A stretch of DNA of 64,000 bases. Origin: JABMPO01 sp964539785 (lineage in GTDB: Bacteria > Fidelibacterota > Marinisomatia > Marinisomatales > TCS56). The notes below the pieces were generated by a model, which saw only the letters and a list, made by a program, of their open reading frames with translations, was not told the origin of the DNA and searched no databases. The DNA is taken from contig CAZIJQ010000003.1 in NCBI GenBank assembly GCA_964539785.1, forward strand, positions 1-64,000. The letters are read 5' to 3'. The translations under genes were made by a program, and so were the position numbers. Shown piece by piece: positions 1 to 9,500 of the stretch (position 1 is its first letter; every line of letters begins with the position of its first letter).

Positions 1-34
1 TAGCTTCCTTAACTTGAAAAAAACTAACCGGAAA

Positions 35-73
35 TACTTCCTAATAGAAAATAAGGAAGTACTTCCTGATAGG
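35..73. promoter_or_regulatory. Palindromic repeat upstream of rlmD
   Basis: A 14-bp perfect palindrome (AGGAAGTACTTCCT, 54-67) lies about 60 bp before the rlmD start. Its half-site ACTTCCT also occurs at 36-42, so 35-42 can pair with 54-61 as an 8-bp stem. A degenerate third copy (GCTTCCTT) is at 3-10. The arrangement resembles a dimeric repressor operator or a small RNA hairpin. No cognate regulator is visible in the window, so the role is inferred from symmetry alone. Confidence 0.35.
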
Positions 74-128
74 ATATTGCTGTAGTTAGTCAATCGTTTT
101 CTCTGTATTTAAATCGTAAACTCGCGCT

Positions 129-1544
129 ATGAATGAGCACGAAAAATCCCAGGTTCGTAAAGGTGACGAACTCGAACTGACTATTGAATCACTGGCCTAT
201 GGCGGACGCGGCGTTGCCCGTGTTGATGATCTGGTAGTATTTGTCAAAAAAGCTATCCCCGGTCAGAAAGTCAAAGCCTTGGTATACCGGAAAAAAAGTG
301 GTTATGCCGAAGCCCGAGCGCTGGCAGTAATCGAAGAATCGCCCCATGCGGTCGATCCGCCCTGCCAGCATTTTCCTACCTGCGGTGGTTGCAAGGTTCA
401 ACAATTGGGCTATGATCAACAGGTCGAGCAGAAAAAAGAGCAGGTAATTGCAGCTTTTCAACGACAGGCGGGTCTGACTGATTTTACTATTGACGCTGTC
501 TTTCCGGCTGAACAAATTTATAATTACCGTAACAAAATGGAATTCACAATTTCCAATCGTCGTTGGCGGAATAAAGGAGAGCCGGACCCAGCCAACCCCG
601 ATTTTGCTTTGGGTCTACATATTCCCGGTCGCTATGATAAAATCCTGGATATTGAAGAATGCCACCTTCAGCCACAGATCGGCAATGAAATAATCGGATT
701 GGCACGCACGCTCGCCCTAGAGCATGATCTGAAGCCTTATGATCCCAAAACCCATAACGGGTTCTTGCGTTATCTGGCGCTGCGGTTTACTGATGGGGCC
801 GAAAAAGTGATGGTGAATATCGTTACCGCCTGGGATAATTCCGAAGGCCTGGAGCCCATAGTTGCTGCACTGACTGAGAAATTTCCTGAAATCATTTCGA
901 TCGTCAACAATATTAATACTCGTCGGGGTGATGCGTCTTACGGCGAAAAGGAAATCTTGTTACACGGGACGCCAACGATTGAAGAACACCTGCATAATTT
1001 AACTTTTGAAATATCTGCCAATTCCTTTTTCCAGACCAATACCAGGCAGGCTGAAAAACTCTACTCAATTGCTTTGGATGGAGCAGCCCTTACCGGTAAG
1101 GAAATTGTTTACGATTTATTTTGTGGCACTGGTTCGATTTCCCTATTTCTGGCACAACAAGCTAAGGAAGTTTACGGCTTCGAGCTGGTTCGCTCTTCCA
1201 TCGAAGATGCCACCCGGAATGCTTTGTCCAATATGATAACCAACGCTCGTTTCTATTATGCAAATTTGGATTATTATTTCAGTAAAAGTGATGTCTTGAA
1301 GAAATTACCAGTTCCGGATGTTGTGATAATAGACCCTCCCCGGATGGGTATCCATGAAAAACTGGCCCGACAACTACCTGAAATGGGCGCCGACCGAATT
1401 GTTTATGTATCCTGCAACCCAACCACCCAGGCACGGGATGCACGCTATTTGTTGGATGGTGGATACCAATTGGAAAAAATGACCATGGTGGATATGTTTC
1501 CCCACACGCCCCATATCGAAACAGTGGCGGTTTTCACCAGATAG
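129..1544 (+). CDS. rlmD: 23S rRNA (uracil-C5)-methyltransferase, RlmD/RumA family
   Basis: SAM-dependent enzyme that puts a C5 methyl group on a uridine of 23S rRNA. The 471 residues start with a TRAM-like RNA-binding domain (about 10-70). Cysteines C79, C85, C88 and C178 match the [4Fe-4S] ligand pattern of RumA. The C-terminal Rossmann half has the SAM motif DLFCGTGS, the DPPR motif, the nucleophile C429 in VSCNP and a late HIETVA segment. Length and motif order are normal for the family. Paralogues in this family modify different uridines (U747, U1939, tRNA U54); the Fe-S cysteines favour the rRNA enzymes, but the exact target cannot be read from sequence. Transcribed alone, ahead of the K+ channel. 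Confidence 0.88.
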   Translation: MNEHEKSQVRKGDELELTIESLAYGGRGVARVDDLVVFVKKAIPGQKVKALVYRKKSGYAEARALAVIEESPHAVDPPCQHFPTCGGCKVQQLGYDQQVEQKKEQVIAAFQRQAGLTDFTIDAVFPAEQIYNYRNKMEFTISNRRWRNKGEPDPANPDFALGLHIPGRYDKILDIEECHLQPQIGNEIIGLARTLALEHDLKPYDPKTHNGFLRYLALRFTDGAEKVMVNIVTAWDNSEGLEPIVAALTEKFPEIISIVNNINTRRGDASYGEKEILLHGTPTIEEHLHNLTFEISANSFFQTNTRQAEKLYSIALDGAALTGKEIVYDLFCGTGSISLFLAQQAKEVYGFELVRSSIEDATRNALSNMITNARFYYANLDYYFSKSDVLKKLPVPDVVIIDPPRMGIHEKLARQLPEMGADRIVYVSCNPTTQARDARYLLDGGYQLEKMTMVDMFPHTPHIETVAVFTR

Positions 1545-1679
1545 AACAAGCGGAAGTAAATCGGATAATTGATATTCTGAAGTATTTAGCAGGAATACCG
1601 ATCAGTAGTTTGATTGCTTTGTGTATCAAACCCTGAAACTCATTCATATATTATTAGTGAATTACGTCGTAAATTTTTA

Positions 1680-2810
1680 ATGATGCGGAAATGGTTTAAA
1701 TATATAATTCGAAATCGATTTATCCAGGTTGTGGGCGGTATATTTTTGGTAATGATGGCCGGAGGATTGATTTTACGTCTGTTGGAACCCGGTGAAATAG
1801 CCGAAGGTGGCAATCCTTTCTGGTGGGCGATTGTGACCATGACCACCGTTGGTTACGGTGATTATTACCCAGCGACAGCTACCGGACGATTATTCGCCAT
1901 TGTGGTGATGTTCGCCGGGATTTCTCTCACCGCTCTGCTGACCGCTACGATTTCATCAATATTTGTGGCCCGTAAAATTCGGGAGGATAAAGGTTTGGAA
2001 AAATTAAATCTCAGTGATCATATCATACTTTGTGGCTGGAATAAAACCGGCGAGCAGATTGTGGATGCTGTTCAAAATCTGTCTGACAATCAGCACCATG
2101 AACTGGTATTAATCAATGATCTCGGTGAAGATGAAATAAATCGTTTAAAAAATCGCTATACTAAGATCGATTTATATTTTGTAGCCGGCGATTTCTCCAG
2201 CGAGCCGATCCTGGAGCGTGCCAATCTTCAGGAAGCGACAACGGTTATGATAATACCCAATCAGACCAAAGATGATGTCGGTGGTAGTCCGGACGAGAAA
2301 ACCATTTTTGCCACCCTGACTATCAAGTCCATGTCACCCAATATTAAGGTAGTTGCCTATCTCAACAATCGTGAGAATCTGACTCATATCAAACGGGCCA
2401 ATGCTGATGAAGTTGTTTTAAGCGATGACTTCGGCGCGTTTATGGTTGCAGCCCATGTGATGGACCCCGGTATTCCTCAGGCCGTCAATACGCTGCTGGA
2501 CAGTAAGGCGTCTACCCACTTCCGGCGAGTTGATATTCCTCAGGGTTATATAAATAAATCATTCGACGAATTGTTTAATTATTTTCGCGAGAAAAAAGGC
2601 TGGATTCTGATCGGAGTATACTCCGAAGAAGAAAATCTAGGTATTGGCGAAATTCTATCAGCCGATTCGTCGGCGCTGGATGCTTTCATCGAGCGGAAAC
2701 TTAAAGAAGGCGGGATTTCCCTGCAAGATGAGAGCCGGGTCTCGGTTGTGATCAATCCCAGCCGCGACTATCTCATCAATCCCAACGAACGGGCAATAAT
2801 TATTCCTTGA
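1680..2810 (+). CDS. Two-TM potassium channel with RCK (TrkA-N) domain
   Basis: Inner-membrane K+ channel of the Kch/MthK type. A transmembrane helix (about residues 12-32) is followed by a pore loop with selectivity filter TVGYGD (G58 of the filter at 1851) and a second helix with VVMFAGISLTALL. A cytosolic Rossmann-type RCK domain starts at HIILCGWNKTGEQ, and a C-terminal region follows. A TTG-started frame opens at 1614, but its 22 extra residues are polar and precede a double ATG, so the start is placed at 1680. RCK domains gate such channels by ligand or ion binding. The next gene, 7 bp downstream, encodes a lone cyclic-nucleotide-binding domain, suggesting joint function. Confidence 0.87.
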   Translation: MMRKWFKYIIRNRFIQVVGGIFLVMMAGGLILRLLEPGEIAEGGNPFWWAIVTMTTVGYGDYYPATATGRLFAIVVMFAGISLTALLTATISSIFVARKIREDKGLEKLNLSDHIILCGWNKTGEQIVDAVQNLSDNQHHELVLINDLGEDEINRLKNRYTKIDLYFVAGDFSSEPILERANLQEATTVMIIPNQTKDDVGGSPDEKTIFATLTIKSMSPNIKVVAYLNNRENLTHIKRANADEVVLSDDFGAFMVAAHVMDPGIPQAVNTLLDSKASTHFRRVDIPQGYINKSFDELFNYFREKKGWILIGVYSEEENLGIGEILSADSSALDAFIERKLKEGGISLQDESRVSVVINPSRDYLINPNERAIIIP

Positions 2811-2817
2811 GTTAATT

Positions 2818-3321
2818 ATGGATATAAAAGAACTACAAATATTCACTCTTTTTAGTGAGCTGGGCGTTGAGGAAATCGCGCACTTCCATTCTGTAATCAG
2901 GAAGATTTCCGTACCGGCTGGTGAAAAATTTATCACTGAAGGCGAAATTGGCGATTCCATATTTTTTTTATTGGAAGGCCAGGTGGAAATCAATCAGGCA
3001 CTGACCCTGCCAGTTGGTAAGGGTAGCGCTGATACCCGTGAAAAATCGATCATCAAATTATCAGCAGAAATCCATCCTATGTTTGGTGAAATGTCTCTTT
3101 TTCACGAAGATGACCGCCGCACGGCCAGTGTTAAAGCACTGACTGAATGTGTGCTGGCAAAAATTTCAAAAAAGGATTTGTTTAGGATTTGTGATAAATA
3201 CCCGGAAACCGGTTATAAAGTCATGCGCAATATGTGTTGTATTTTATGTGGTAATCTGGTAAAAGCTAATCGCAATGTCTTAAAACTGACCACTGCTTTT
3301 AGTTTGGTTCTGGAACGCTGA
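2818..3321 (+). CDS. Stand-alone cyclic-nucleotide-binding domain protein
   Basis: A 167-residue protein made almost only of one cNMP-binding beta-roll. The fold is seen in FTLFSELGVEEI, the glycine turn of EGEIGDSIFFLLEGQVEI and a phosphate-binding-cassette-like segment FGEMSLF followed by RRTAS. A helical tail follows. There is no helix-turn-helix, so it is not a CRP-type transcription factor, and no kinase or channel part is attached. It starts 7 bp after the K+ channel gene and is probably cotranscribed. A role as a detached ligand sensor for that channel is an inference; a free cAMP/c-di-nucleotide-responsive adaptor is the alternative. Confidence 0.8.
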   Translation: MDIKELQIFTLFSELGVEEIAHFHSVIRKISVPAGEKFITEGEIGDSIFFLLEGQVEINQALTLPVGKGSADTREKSIIKLSAEIHPMFGEMSLFHEDDRRTASVKALTECVLAKISKKDLFRICDKYPETGYKVMRNMCCILCGNLVKANRNVLKLTTAFSLVLER

Positions 3322-3352
3322 ATTCGAAAAATCTGAAATACCTATTATTACT

Positions 3353-5989
3353 ATGACGACGCAATTAGAGAAAACATACGATCCGCAACAGGTCGAGGAT
3401 CGCTGGTATGAATATTGGATTAATAAAAATTATTTTCACAGCGAACCGGATCCGGATAAGGTGCCCTATACTATCGTAATCCCGCCGCCCAATGTGACCG
3501 GCATGCTTACAATGGGGCATGTTCTCAATAATACGATGCAGGATATTCTGATTCGTAAAGCCCGCATGGAAGGAAAAGAAGCCTGCTGGATACCGGGAAC
3601 CGATCACGCCTCCATCGCCACTGAATCTAAGGTAGTTAATATGTTGCAGGAGCAGGGCATTTCTAAAGATGATCTGACTCGCGATGAATTTTTGAAGCAT
3701 GCCTGGGAGTGGAAAAAGAAATTCGGTGGAATAATTATTCAGCAGTTGAAAAAACTGGGCTGCTCCTGTGATTGGGAACGGGAACGTTTCACCATGGACG
3801 AGGGTTATTCCCGGGCAGTACTGGAAGCTTTTGTTCGATTATATAAAAAGGGGTTGATCTATCGCGGACATCGAATGGTAAACTGGTGTCCGGTTTCCCG
3901 TTCGGCAATTTCTGATGAAGAAGTATTGTACCGTGAGGTGAATGGGAAATTATGGTATTTCAAATACCCGATTACCGGTAGCAGTACCGAATTTGTAACC
4001 GTTGCCACCACGCGTCCGGAAACCATGCTGGGGGATACTGCCGTAGCCGTTAATCCTGATGATGATCGTTTCAACCATCTGATCGGTAAGACAATCGAAC
4101 TGCCTCTGGTTAGTCGCGAAATTCCGGTAATCGGTGACAGTTTCGTTGACCCGGAATTTGGCACCGGTTGCGTAAAAGTTACCCCGGCCCACGACCCCAA
4201 TGATTTTGCCATTGGGGAAAAGCATGGGCTGGAATTCATAAATATTATGCATGAGGATGCTACCCTTAATGATAATGTTCCGGAAAAATATCGCGGACTG
4301 ACTCGGGAAGCTGCTAGAAAAGCCGTGATCGCTGATTTGCAGGCTTTGCAGCTGGTGGAAAAAATCGAGGATTATGTTAACAAAGTCGGTTATTCCGAAC
4401 GGGGCAATGTCCCAATCGAAAGCTATATTTCTGAGCAATGGTTTCTGAAAATGGCTGAACTGGTCAAGCCGGCTGTCGAAGCCGTAGAGTCAGGAGAAAT
4501 AAAATTCCATCCCGCCCACTGGACTAAAACCTATGACCACTGGCTGAGCAATATCAAAGACTGGTGTATCAGTCGCCAGCTCTGGTGGGGGCACCGGATT
4601 CCGGTTTGGACTCACAAAGAGACGGGTGAATTGCATGTGGCTGTTGACCCGCCCGCCGATCCGGGAAACTGGACCCAGGATCAGGATGTGCTGGATACTT
4701 GGGCCAGTTCTTGGCTGTGGCCGTTTGCCGTCCAATCCTGGCCGGAGGAATCAGAGGAATTGTCATATTATTATCCGACAAATACATTAATTACCGGCCC
4801 GGACATTATCTTTTTCTGGGTAGCCAGAATGATTATTGCCGGCAAAGAATTTTTCGATGAAGTCCCTTTCAGAGATGTGTATTTCACTAGTATCCTGCGG
4901 GATGAAACCGGCCGCAAGTTCAGTAAATCACTGGGAAATTCACCGGACCCATTTACCTTATTTGAGCAATATGGCACCGATGCCGTCAGATTCGGTATCA
5001 TGCTAATGGCACCCCAGGGTCTGGATGTTCTGTTTTCATCCTCCCGTTTGGAAGTGGGGCGTAATTTCATGAACAAGCTCTGGAACGCCGCCCGGTTTGT
5101 TCAGTTGAATCTCGGAGAAAAGCCGATCCCAGTATTGGATGATTCTCTGGTTGATCGGCTGGCCATGCCCGAACGCTGGATATTGAGTCGACTGAATCAC
5201 ACGATTGAACGTTTTGAACGACGGCTTGCCAATTTCCATTTCAATGAAGGCGCCAAAATAATCTATGATTTTACCTGGAATGATTTTTGTGACTGGTATA
5301 TTGAAATCGCCAAGACCCGGTTTTATGGTTCCGATCCCGAATTGGCGCAGACTGCCAGAATTGTGGCAGTGCATGTGTTAAAGGGAATCTTAAAATTGCT
5401 CCATCCCTATGCACCGTTTATTACCGAAGAATTATGGCATCATTTCCGTGGTGAAGATAATACCGATCTGATTGTAGCCCAATGGCCGGAGCTACAATCA
5501 AAGCTGATTAATAGTGATATCGAAGAAGATATGAAGCTCCTGCAGGAAGTGATCACTGCTGTTCGTACCATTCGCAGCAGGATGAATGTTCCCCCGGCCA
5601 AACGAGCTGATCTGGTTGTCCGAGGTTCGGAAACCGCCACAAATAAAATCAATCAGCATGTGGCCGTTATCAAATCGTTAGCACGACTGGAAAGTGTAAA
5701 TTCCGGTACTGATTTAGCCAAGCCGGCTCATTCAGCGACGGCGGTTGTGGGAAATATGGAACTGTTCATACCTTTGGCCGGTTTGATAGATTTGGAGCTC
5801 GAAAGAAAGCGGTTGGAAAAACGGTATTCCGAATTGAATGGACATTTAGACGGGGTTCAGAAAAAACTGGTTAATCAGAATTTTATTGATCGTGCACCTG
5901 AACAAGTAGTTGCCCGCGAGCGGCAAAAAGTGGCTGATTTCAATTCGGAGCTGGAGAAAATAAAATCCAATCTGGAAATGTTAGCGTAA
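3353..5989 (+). CDS. valS: Valyl-tRNA synthetase
   Basis: Class I aminoacyl-tRNA synthetase charging tRNA-Val, 878 residues as expected. The HIGH-type site is in PPPNVTGMLTMGHVL (residues about 43-57), the editing domain follows (TTRPETMLGDTAV is typical of CP1), and the KMSKS-type loop is KFSKS near residue 522. An anticodon-binding helical domain (FNEGAKIIYDFTWNDFCDWYIE) and a C-terminal coiled coil (LERKRLEKRYSELNGHL onward) complete the protein; this coiled-coil tail is a hallmark of ValS over IleRS and LeuRS. It lies 31 bp after the cNMP gene and 13 bp before the DUF4139 gene. Confidence 0.97.
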   Translation: MTTQLEKTYDPQQVEDRWYEYWINKNYFHSEPDPDKVPYTIVIPPPNVTGMLTMGHVLNNTMQDILIRKARMEGKEACWIPGTDHASIATESKVVNMLQEQGISKDDLTRDEFLKHAWEWKKKFGGIIIQQLKKLGCSCDWERERFTMDEGYSRAVLEAFVRLYKKGLIYRGHRMVNWCPVSRSAISDEEVLYREVNGKLWYFKYPITGSSTEFVTVATTRPETMLGDTAVAVNPDDDRFNHLIGKTIELPLVSREIPVIGDSFVDPEFGTGCVKVTPAHDPNDFAIGEKHGLEFINIMHEDATLNDNVPEKYRGLTREAARKAVIADLQALQLVEKIEDYVNKVGYSERGNVPIESYISEQWFLKMAELVKPAVEAVESGEIKFHPAHWTKTYDHWLSNIKDWCISRQLWWGHRIPVWTHKETGELHVAVDPPADPGNWTQDQDVLDTWASSWLWPFAVQSWPEESEELSYYYPTNTLITGPDIIFFWVARMIIAGKEFFDEVPFRDVYFTSILRDETGRKFSKSLGNSPDPFTLFEQYGTDAVRFGIMLMAPQGLDVLFSSSRLEVGRNFMNKLWNAARFVQLNLGEKPIPVLDDSLVDRLAMPERWILSRLNHTIERFERRLANFHFNEGAKIIYDFTWNDFCDWYIEIAKTRFYGSDPELAQTARIVAVHVLKGILKLLHPYAPFITEELWHHFRGEDNTDLIVAQWPELQSKLINSDIEEDMKLLQEVITAVRTIRSRMNVPPAKRADLVVRGSETATNKINQHVAVIKSLARLESVNSGTDLAKPAHSATAVVGNMELFIPLAGLIDLELERKRLEKRYSELNGHLDGVQKKLVNQNFIDRAPEQVVARERQKVADFNSELEKIKSNLEMLA

Positions 5990-6002
5990 AATAGGAAACA
6001 GT

Positions 6003-7400
6003 ATGAATTATTTACTAAAATGCAATTTGGGATCGGCCCGAAGCAGTATTTGGGTACTGACATTATTATCATTAATAATTGTCCAGCTGTCGGCCCAATC
6101 AAACGATGCCACAATGACAGTTTATAAAGATGGTACAGCCCTGGTAAAGCAACCCGTCAACTGGCCGGTTAAAACCGGGATAAACCGGGTAACTTTTGAT
6201 GTTCTTCCCAAAGGCTTGGTGGACGATTCTCCTTTTCTTTCTCTGGATGGTGTGCGTGTTGGATATCAGCGGTTGAATCGCAATATATTCACCTGGGAAA
6301 AGTACTATGCCGAACAGGTCGGTGAAGAAGTTGAACTTCGCACGATCAGTGGCGAAGAGGAAGAAGGAATTTTAGTTTCGTTTTCGCCACAGCAAATTGT
6401 TATACAGCAAAAGAACACTATCAAATTGTTTAATCGTAAAGATATTGAGTGGTTTGCCATTACCGGATTGGTTCCAGATCAACAGCTTCAGCCCTATCTT
6501 AGCTGGGATGTTTATTCCCGGTCCGATAAATCTGCTGACGGTGAATTGATTTACCTGAGTAGAGGCTATACCTGGAACGCAATTTATCGGTTGGTACTTG
6601 ATGCTGACACAACTCAAGCTGAACTGGTAACCGAGGCCAGAATTGTGAATAACAGCAATATAGATTTCACAAACTTGGAATTGCAATTGATTGAAGGAAA
6701 TCTCCGCCGGGTCAGGTCTGGTTATGATTACAGCAAACGTGGTGGACAGAACCTGGCGCTCGAATCAATGGCTACTAGAACTGCACCGCCACCGCCAACC
6801 CATGAGAGTCTTGGCGATTATCATATTTATTATCTGCCGGAAAAGATTGATTTTATTGGAAACGAGAGCGTGACTGTTCGGCTATATAATCCATCCCGAA
6901 TTAATTTTGTTAAGACTTACTTATTCCAGAATTCAGAGCGCAGTCAGCGCGATGAACCGTTAAGTGTCCAATACAAATTTATTAATTCCGAGGAAAACCA
7001 GCTTAATAAACCATTACCCCGTGGCAAGGTAGAAATTTATCAGACCACCAGCCGTGGCAGTATTGAATTTGCTGGAGAGGATAATATTGGACAGGTGCCC
7101 CGAGGGGAAGAAGTCACCCTGGAAGCGGGCAGGGCTTTTGATGTTATTGGTAAGCGAAAAGTTTTGAATTATGATCGTCAGCGAAAAAGTGAACAGGCGA
7201 CAATCGAAATCTCAGTTACGAATAAGCGTGATAAGGAAATTTCCGTCAAGCTGATCGAAAACATCAGCGGCGACTGGGTGATCCGGGACGAATCCTCGAT
7301 GTACATCAAAGAGAGCGCCAGCACTATTTATTTTCCGTTGACAATACCCGCCGGTGAATCAATCCGCGTTACCTATACCTACCGCAAAGCCTGGAATTAA
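6003..7400 (+). CDS. Exported DUF4139-domain protein
   Basis: Secreted protein of 465 residues. An N-terminal hydrophobic stretch (WVLTLLSLIIVQLSAQS) reads as a signal peptide with cleavage near AQS, placing it in the periplasm or outer membrane. The rest is beta-rich and matches the DUF4139 pattern: an early MTVYKDGTALVKQ strand, YLSRGYTWNAIYRLVLD, NNSNIDFTNLELQLIEG and a late IEISVTNKRDKEISVKLIEN. DUF4139 proteins are common in bacteria but their biochemical role is not settled. It sits between valS (13 bp gap) and recG (7 bp gap), which says little about function. No catalytic motif was recognised. Confidence 0.75.
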   Translation: MNYLLKCNLGSARSSIWVLTLLSLIIVQLSAQSNDATMTVYKDGTALVKQPVNWPVKTGINRVTFDVLPKGLVDDSPFLSLDGVRVGYQRLNRNIFTWEKYYAEQVGEEVELRTISGEEEEGILVSFSPQQIVIQQKNTIKLFNRKDIEWFAITGLVPDQQLQPYLSWDVYSRSDKSADGELIYLSRGYTWNAIYRLVLDADTTQAELVTEARIVNNSNIDFTNLELQLIEGNLRRVRSGYDYSKRGGQNLALESMATRTAPPPPTHESLGDYHIYYLPEKIDFIGNESVTVRLYNPSRINFVKTYLFQNSERSQRDEPLSVQYKFINSEENQLNKPLPRGKVEIYQTTSRGSIEFAGEDNIGQVPRGEEVTLEAGRAFDVIGKRKVLNYDRQRKSEQATIEISVTNKRDKEISVKLIENISGDWVIRDESSMYIKESASTIYFPLTIPAGESIRVTYTYRKAWN

Positions 7401-7407
7401 TTGCTGA

Positions 7408-9498
7408 TTGAAATCCGGACCGACGATTGATATTCATGCTTCGATCCAGTTCCTGAAAGGAATTGGACCTGCCCGAACCCGGGCTTTGGCGGACACTGGC
7501 ATTAAAAGCGTCAGTGATCTGCTGTATTACTTTCCCCGCCGACACTTAAACCGTACATCGGTTACTGAGTTGAGGGCTATTCAGCGTGATACAATTGTGA
7601 CGGCAATTGGCACGGTTCAGGTTTGTGGCGAGCGAAAAACCCGAAAACGCAATTTTTTCCAGGCTACAATTTCTGATGGTACCGGCCTGCTAACTTTAAT
7701 CTGGTTCAATGGCGCCAAGTATATTAGTCGGATTGTAAAAAAAGATCAGCGGCTGGCTGTAAATGGTAAAATTGACTATTTTCACGGACATCAGATAATA
7801 CACCCCGAATTTGATATATTGGATTCTGATGATGATCCCATTAATACTGGCGCGGTAATTCCATTATACTCTATTAACCAGGATTTTAAAAAGGCTCGGA
7901 TCGACAACCGCGGACTCCGACTTATGATTCACTCGGTACTGGAGAATCTTGAACAAATACCGGACTTGTTTACAGATTCTTTTTTGAGTCAACAGGAGTT
8001 AATTCCGCTGGATCAGGCCTTAAGAAATATCCACTATGCTACCGATGAGCAGATTCTGAGCAGTGCTGTGCGGCGGCTTAAATTCGATGAGCATTTCTTT
8101 TTGCAATTATTAATGGCGCTACGAAAAGCAAGTGCAAAAAAAACCGGAGCGCCGATTATAAAAGCCAGTGGAATCCGTTTTGTCAAAATTTACGAACAAC
8201 TTGATTTTGATTTGACCACTGCTCAGAAAAAAGTATTGAAAGAAATCAGGAATGATTTGGGGCAGGGAGTAGCCATGAACCGGCTACTGCAGGGTGATGT
8301 AGGGTCCGGTAAAACGATCGTGGCCTTGCTCACGGCTGCAATTGTAGTTGGCAATGGGTTGCAGGTCGCAGTAATGGCGCCGACTGAAATCCTGGCACAG
8401 CAGCACTATCAAGCCTTTAATCGTTACGCCGAAGCAGTCCACCTGACTTGTGCCTTACTCGTGGGGAATCAGAAGGTGGCTGAACGGCGTCAGGTTTTAG
8501 ATGCTTTAGCCGATGGACGGGTTCAAATTGTCGTTGGTACCCATGCTTTGATTCAGGAATCCGTCGATTTTAGTAAACTGGGATTAGTTATTGTAGATGA
8601 ACAACACCGTTTTGGCGTTATCCAGCGTGGCGACCTGGTAGCCAAAGGCTTGAACCCCCATTTTCTGGCCATGACCGCCACCCCAATTCCTCGAACGCTG
8701 GCTATTACCTACCACGGCGACATGGATTTATCAATCATTGATGAGATGCCGGCTAATCGCCAACCGATAATTACCAAGGTTGTGGAAGCAGAACGTTTGG
8801 ACCGGGTTTACCGTTTTATCCGCGAAGAAGTTGCCCAGGGACGACAATGTATGGTTGTATATCCACTGGTAGAAGAGACTGCCAAATCCGATCTGGCTGC
8901 CGCCAGCGAGGCTTATGACCAGTTGACAAACAGCGAGTTCCGTGATCAAGATGTTGGGTTGTTACACGGTCGATTGAAACCTGCTGAAAAAGATGAGATA
9001 ATGGCGGCATTTGCCGCTAATGAAATTAAAATTCTGGTGGCAACAACAGTAATTGAAGTAGGGATCGATGTTCCCAACGCCACGATTATGCTGGTGGAAC
9101 ATGCCGAGCGGTTTGGCTTGACTCAGCTTCATCAATTGCGGGGGAGAGTGGGCCGTGGCAGAGAAAAAAGTTATTGTATTCTGGTACGGCGCAAGCTGAC
9201 CGATCAGGCAGATCGGCGATTGGCAATTATGGAACGCACCGGCGATGGATTTGAGATTGCTGACGAGGATTTAAAAATGCGTGGACCGGGTGAATTTTAC
9301 GGTGCCCGCCAGAGTGGATATGTACAGTATAAAATCGCCAATATGCTTTCCGACGGTCCATTGATCAGGCAGGCCCGACAGGCTGCGTTTGAGCTGGTTA
9401 CCGATGATCCCCATTTGCGTAACCCGCAAAACCAGGCAATCCGAAAACGTTTTATGGCTGAATACCAGCAAATGCTGGAAATTGTAAATATCAGCTGA
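7408..9498 (+). CDS. recG: ATP-dependent DNA helicase RecG
   Basis: Branch-migration helicase acting on stalled forks and Holliday junctions. The 696 residues match the family length. The N-terminal wedge/OB domain contains LKGIGPARTRAL, and the helicase core has Walker A GDVGSGKT (from residue 296), motif II DEQH (from 397), motif III TATPIPRTL and motif VI QLRGRVGRG. The C-terminal RecG signature LKMRGPGEFYGARQSG is intact. The start is TTG at 7408, the earliest codon keeping the N-terminal helix; no better ATG is nearby. It lies 7 bp after the DUF4139 gene and 2 bp before mntP, so these genes are likely one transcript. Confidence 0.96.
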   Translation: MKSGPTIDIHASIQFLKGIGPARTRALADTGIKSVSDLLYYFPRRHLNRTSVTELRAIQRDTIVTAIGTVQVCGERKTRKRNFFQATISDGTGLLTLIWFNGAKYISRIVKKDQRLAVNGKIDYFHGHQIIHPEFDILDSDDDPINTGAVIPLYSINQDFKKARIDNRGLRLMIHSVLENLEQIPDLFTDSFLSQQELIPLDQALRNIHYATDEQILSSAVRRLKFDEHFFLQLLMALRKASAKKTGAPIIKASGIRFVKIYEQLDFDLTTAQKKVLKEIRNDLGQGVAMNRLLQGDVGSGKTIVALLTAAIVVGNGLQVAVMAPTEILAQQHYQAFNRYAEAVHLTCALLVGNQKVAERRQVLDALADGRVQIVVGTHALIQESVDFSKLGLVIVDEQHRFGVIQRGDLVAKGLNPHFLAMTATPIPRTLAITYHGDMDLSIIDEMPANRQPIITKVVEAERLDRVYRFIREEVAQGRQCMVVYPLVEETAKSDLAAASEAYDQLTNSEFRDQDVGLLHGRLKPAEKDEIMAAFAANEIKILVATTVIEVGIDVPNATIMLVEHAERFGLTQLHQLRGRVGRGREKSYCILVRRKLTDQADRRLAIMERTGDGFEIADEDLKMRGPGEFYGARQSGYVQYKIANMLSDGPLIRQARQAAFELVTDDPHLRNPQNQAIRKRFMAEYQQMLEIVNIS

Positions 9499-9500
9499 CC

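Noticed and set aside
1614..1679. Longer TTG-started N-terminus of the K+ channel
   Set aside because: No ribosome site, polar content, and two in-frame ATGs just before the basic lead of helix 1 make 1680 the better start.
2818..3321. CRP/FNR transcription factor call for the cNMP protein
   Set aside because: The protein ends soon after the binding domain with no helix-turn-helix.
3859..4438. Long open frames antisense to valS
   Set aside because: Shadow frames of a strongly conserved gene, with no ribosome sites and no recognisable protein features.
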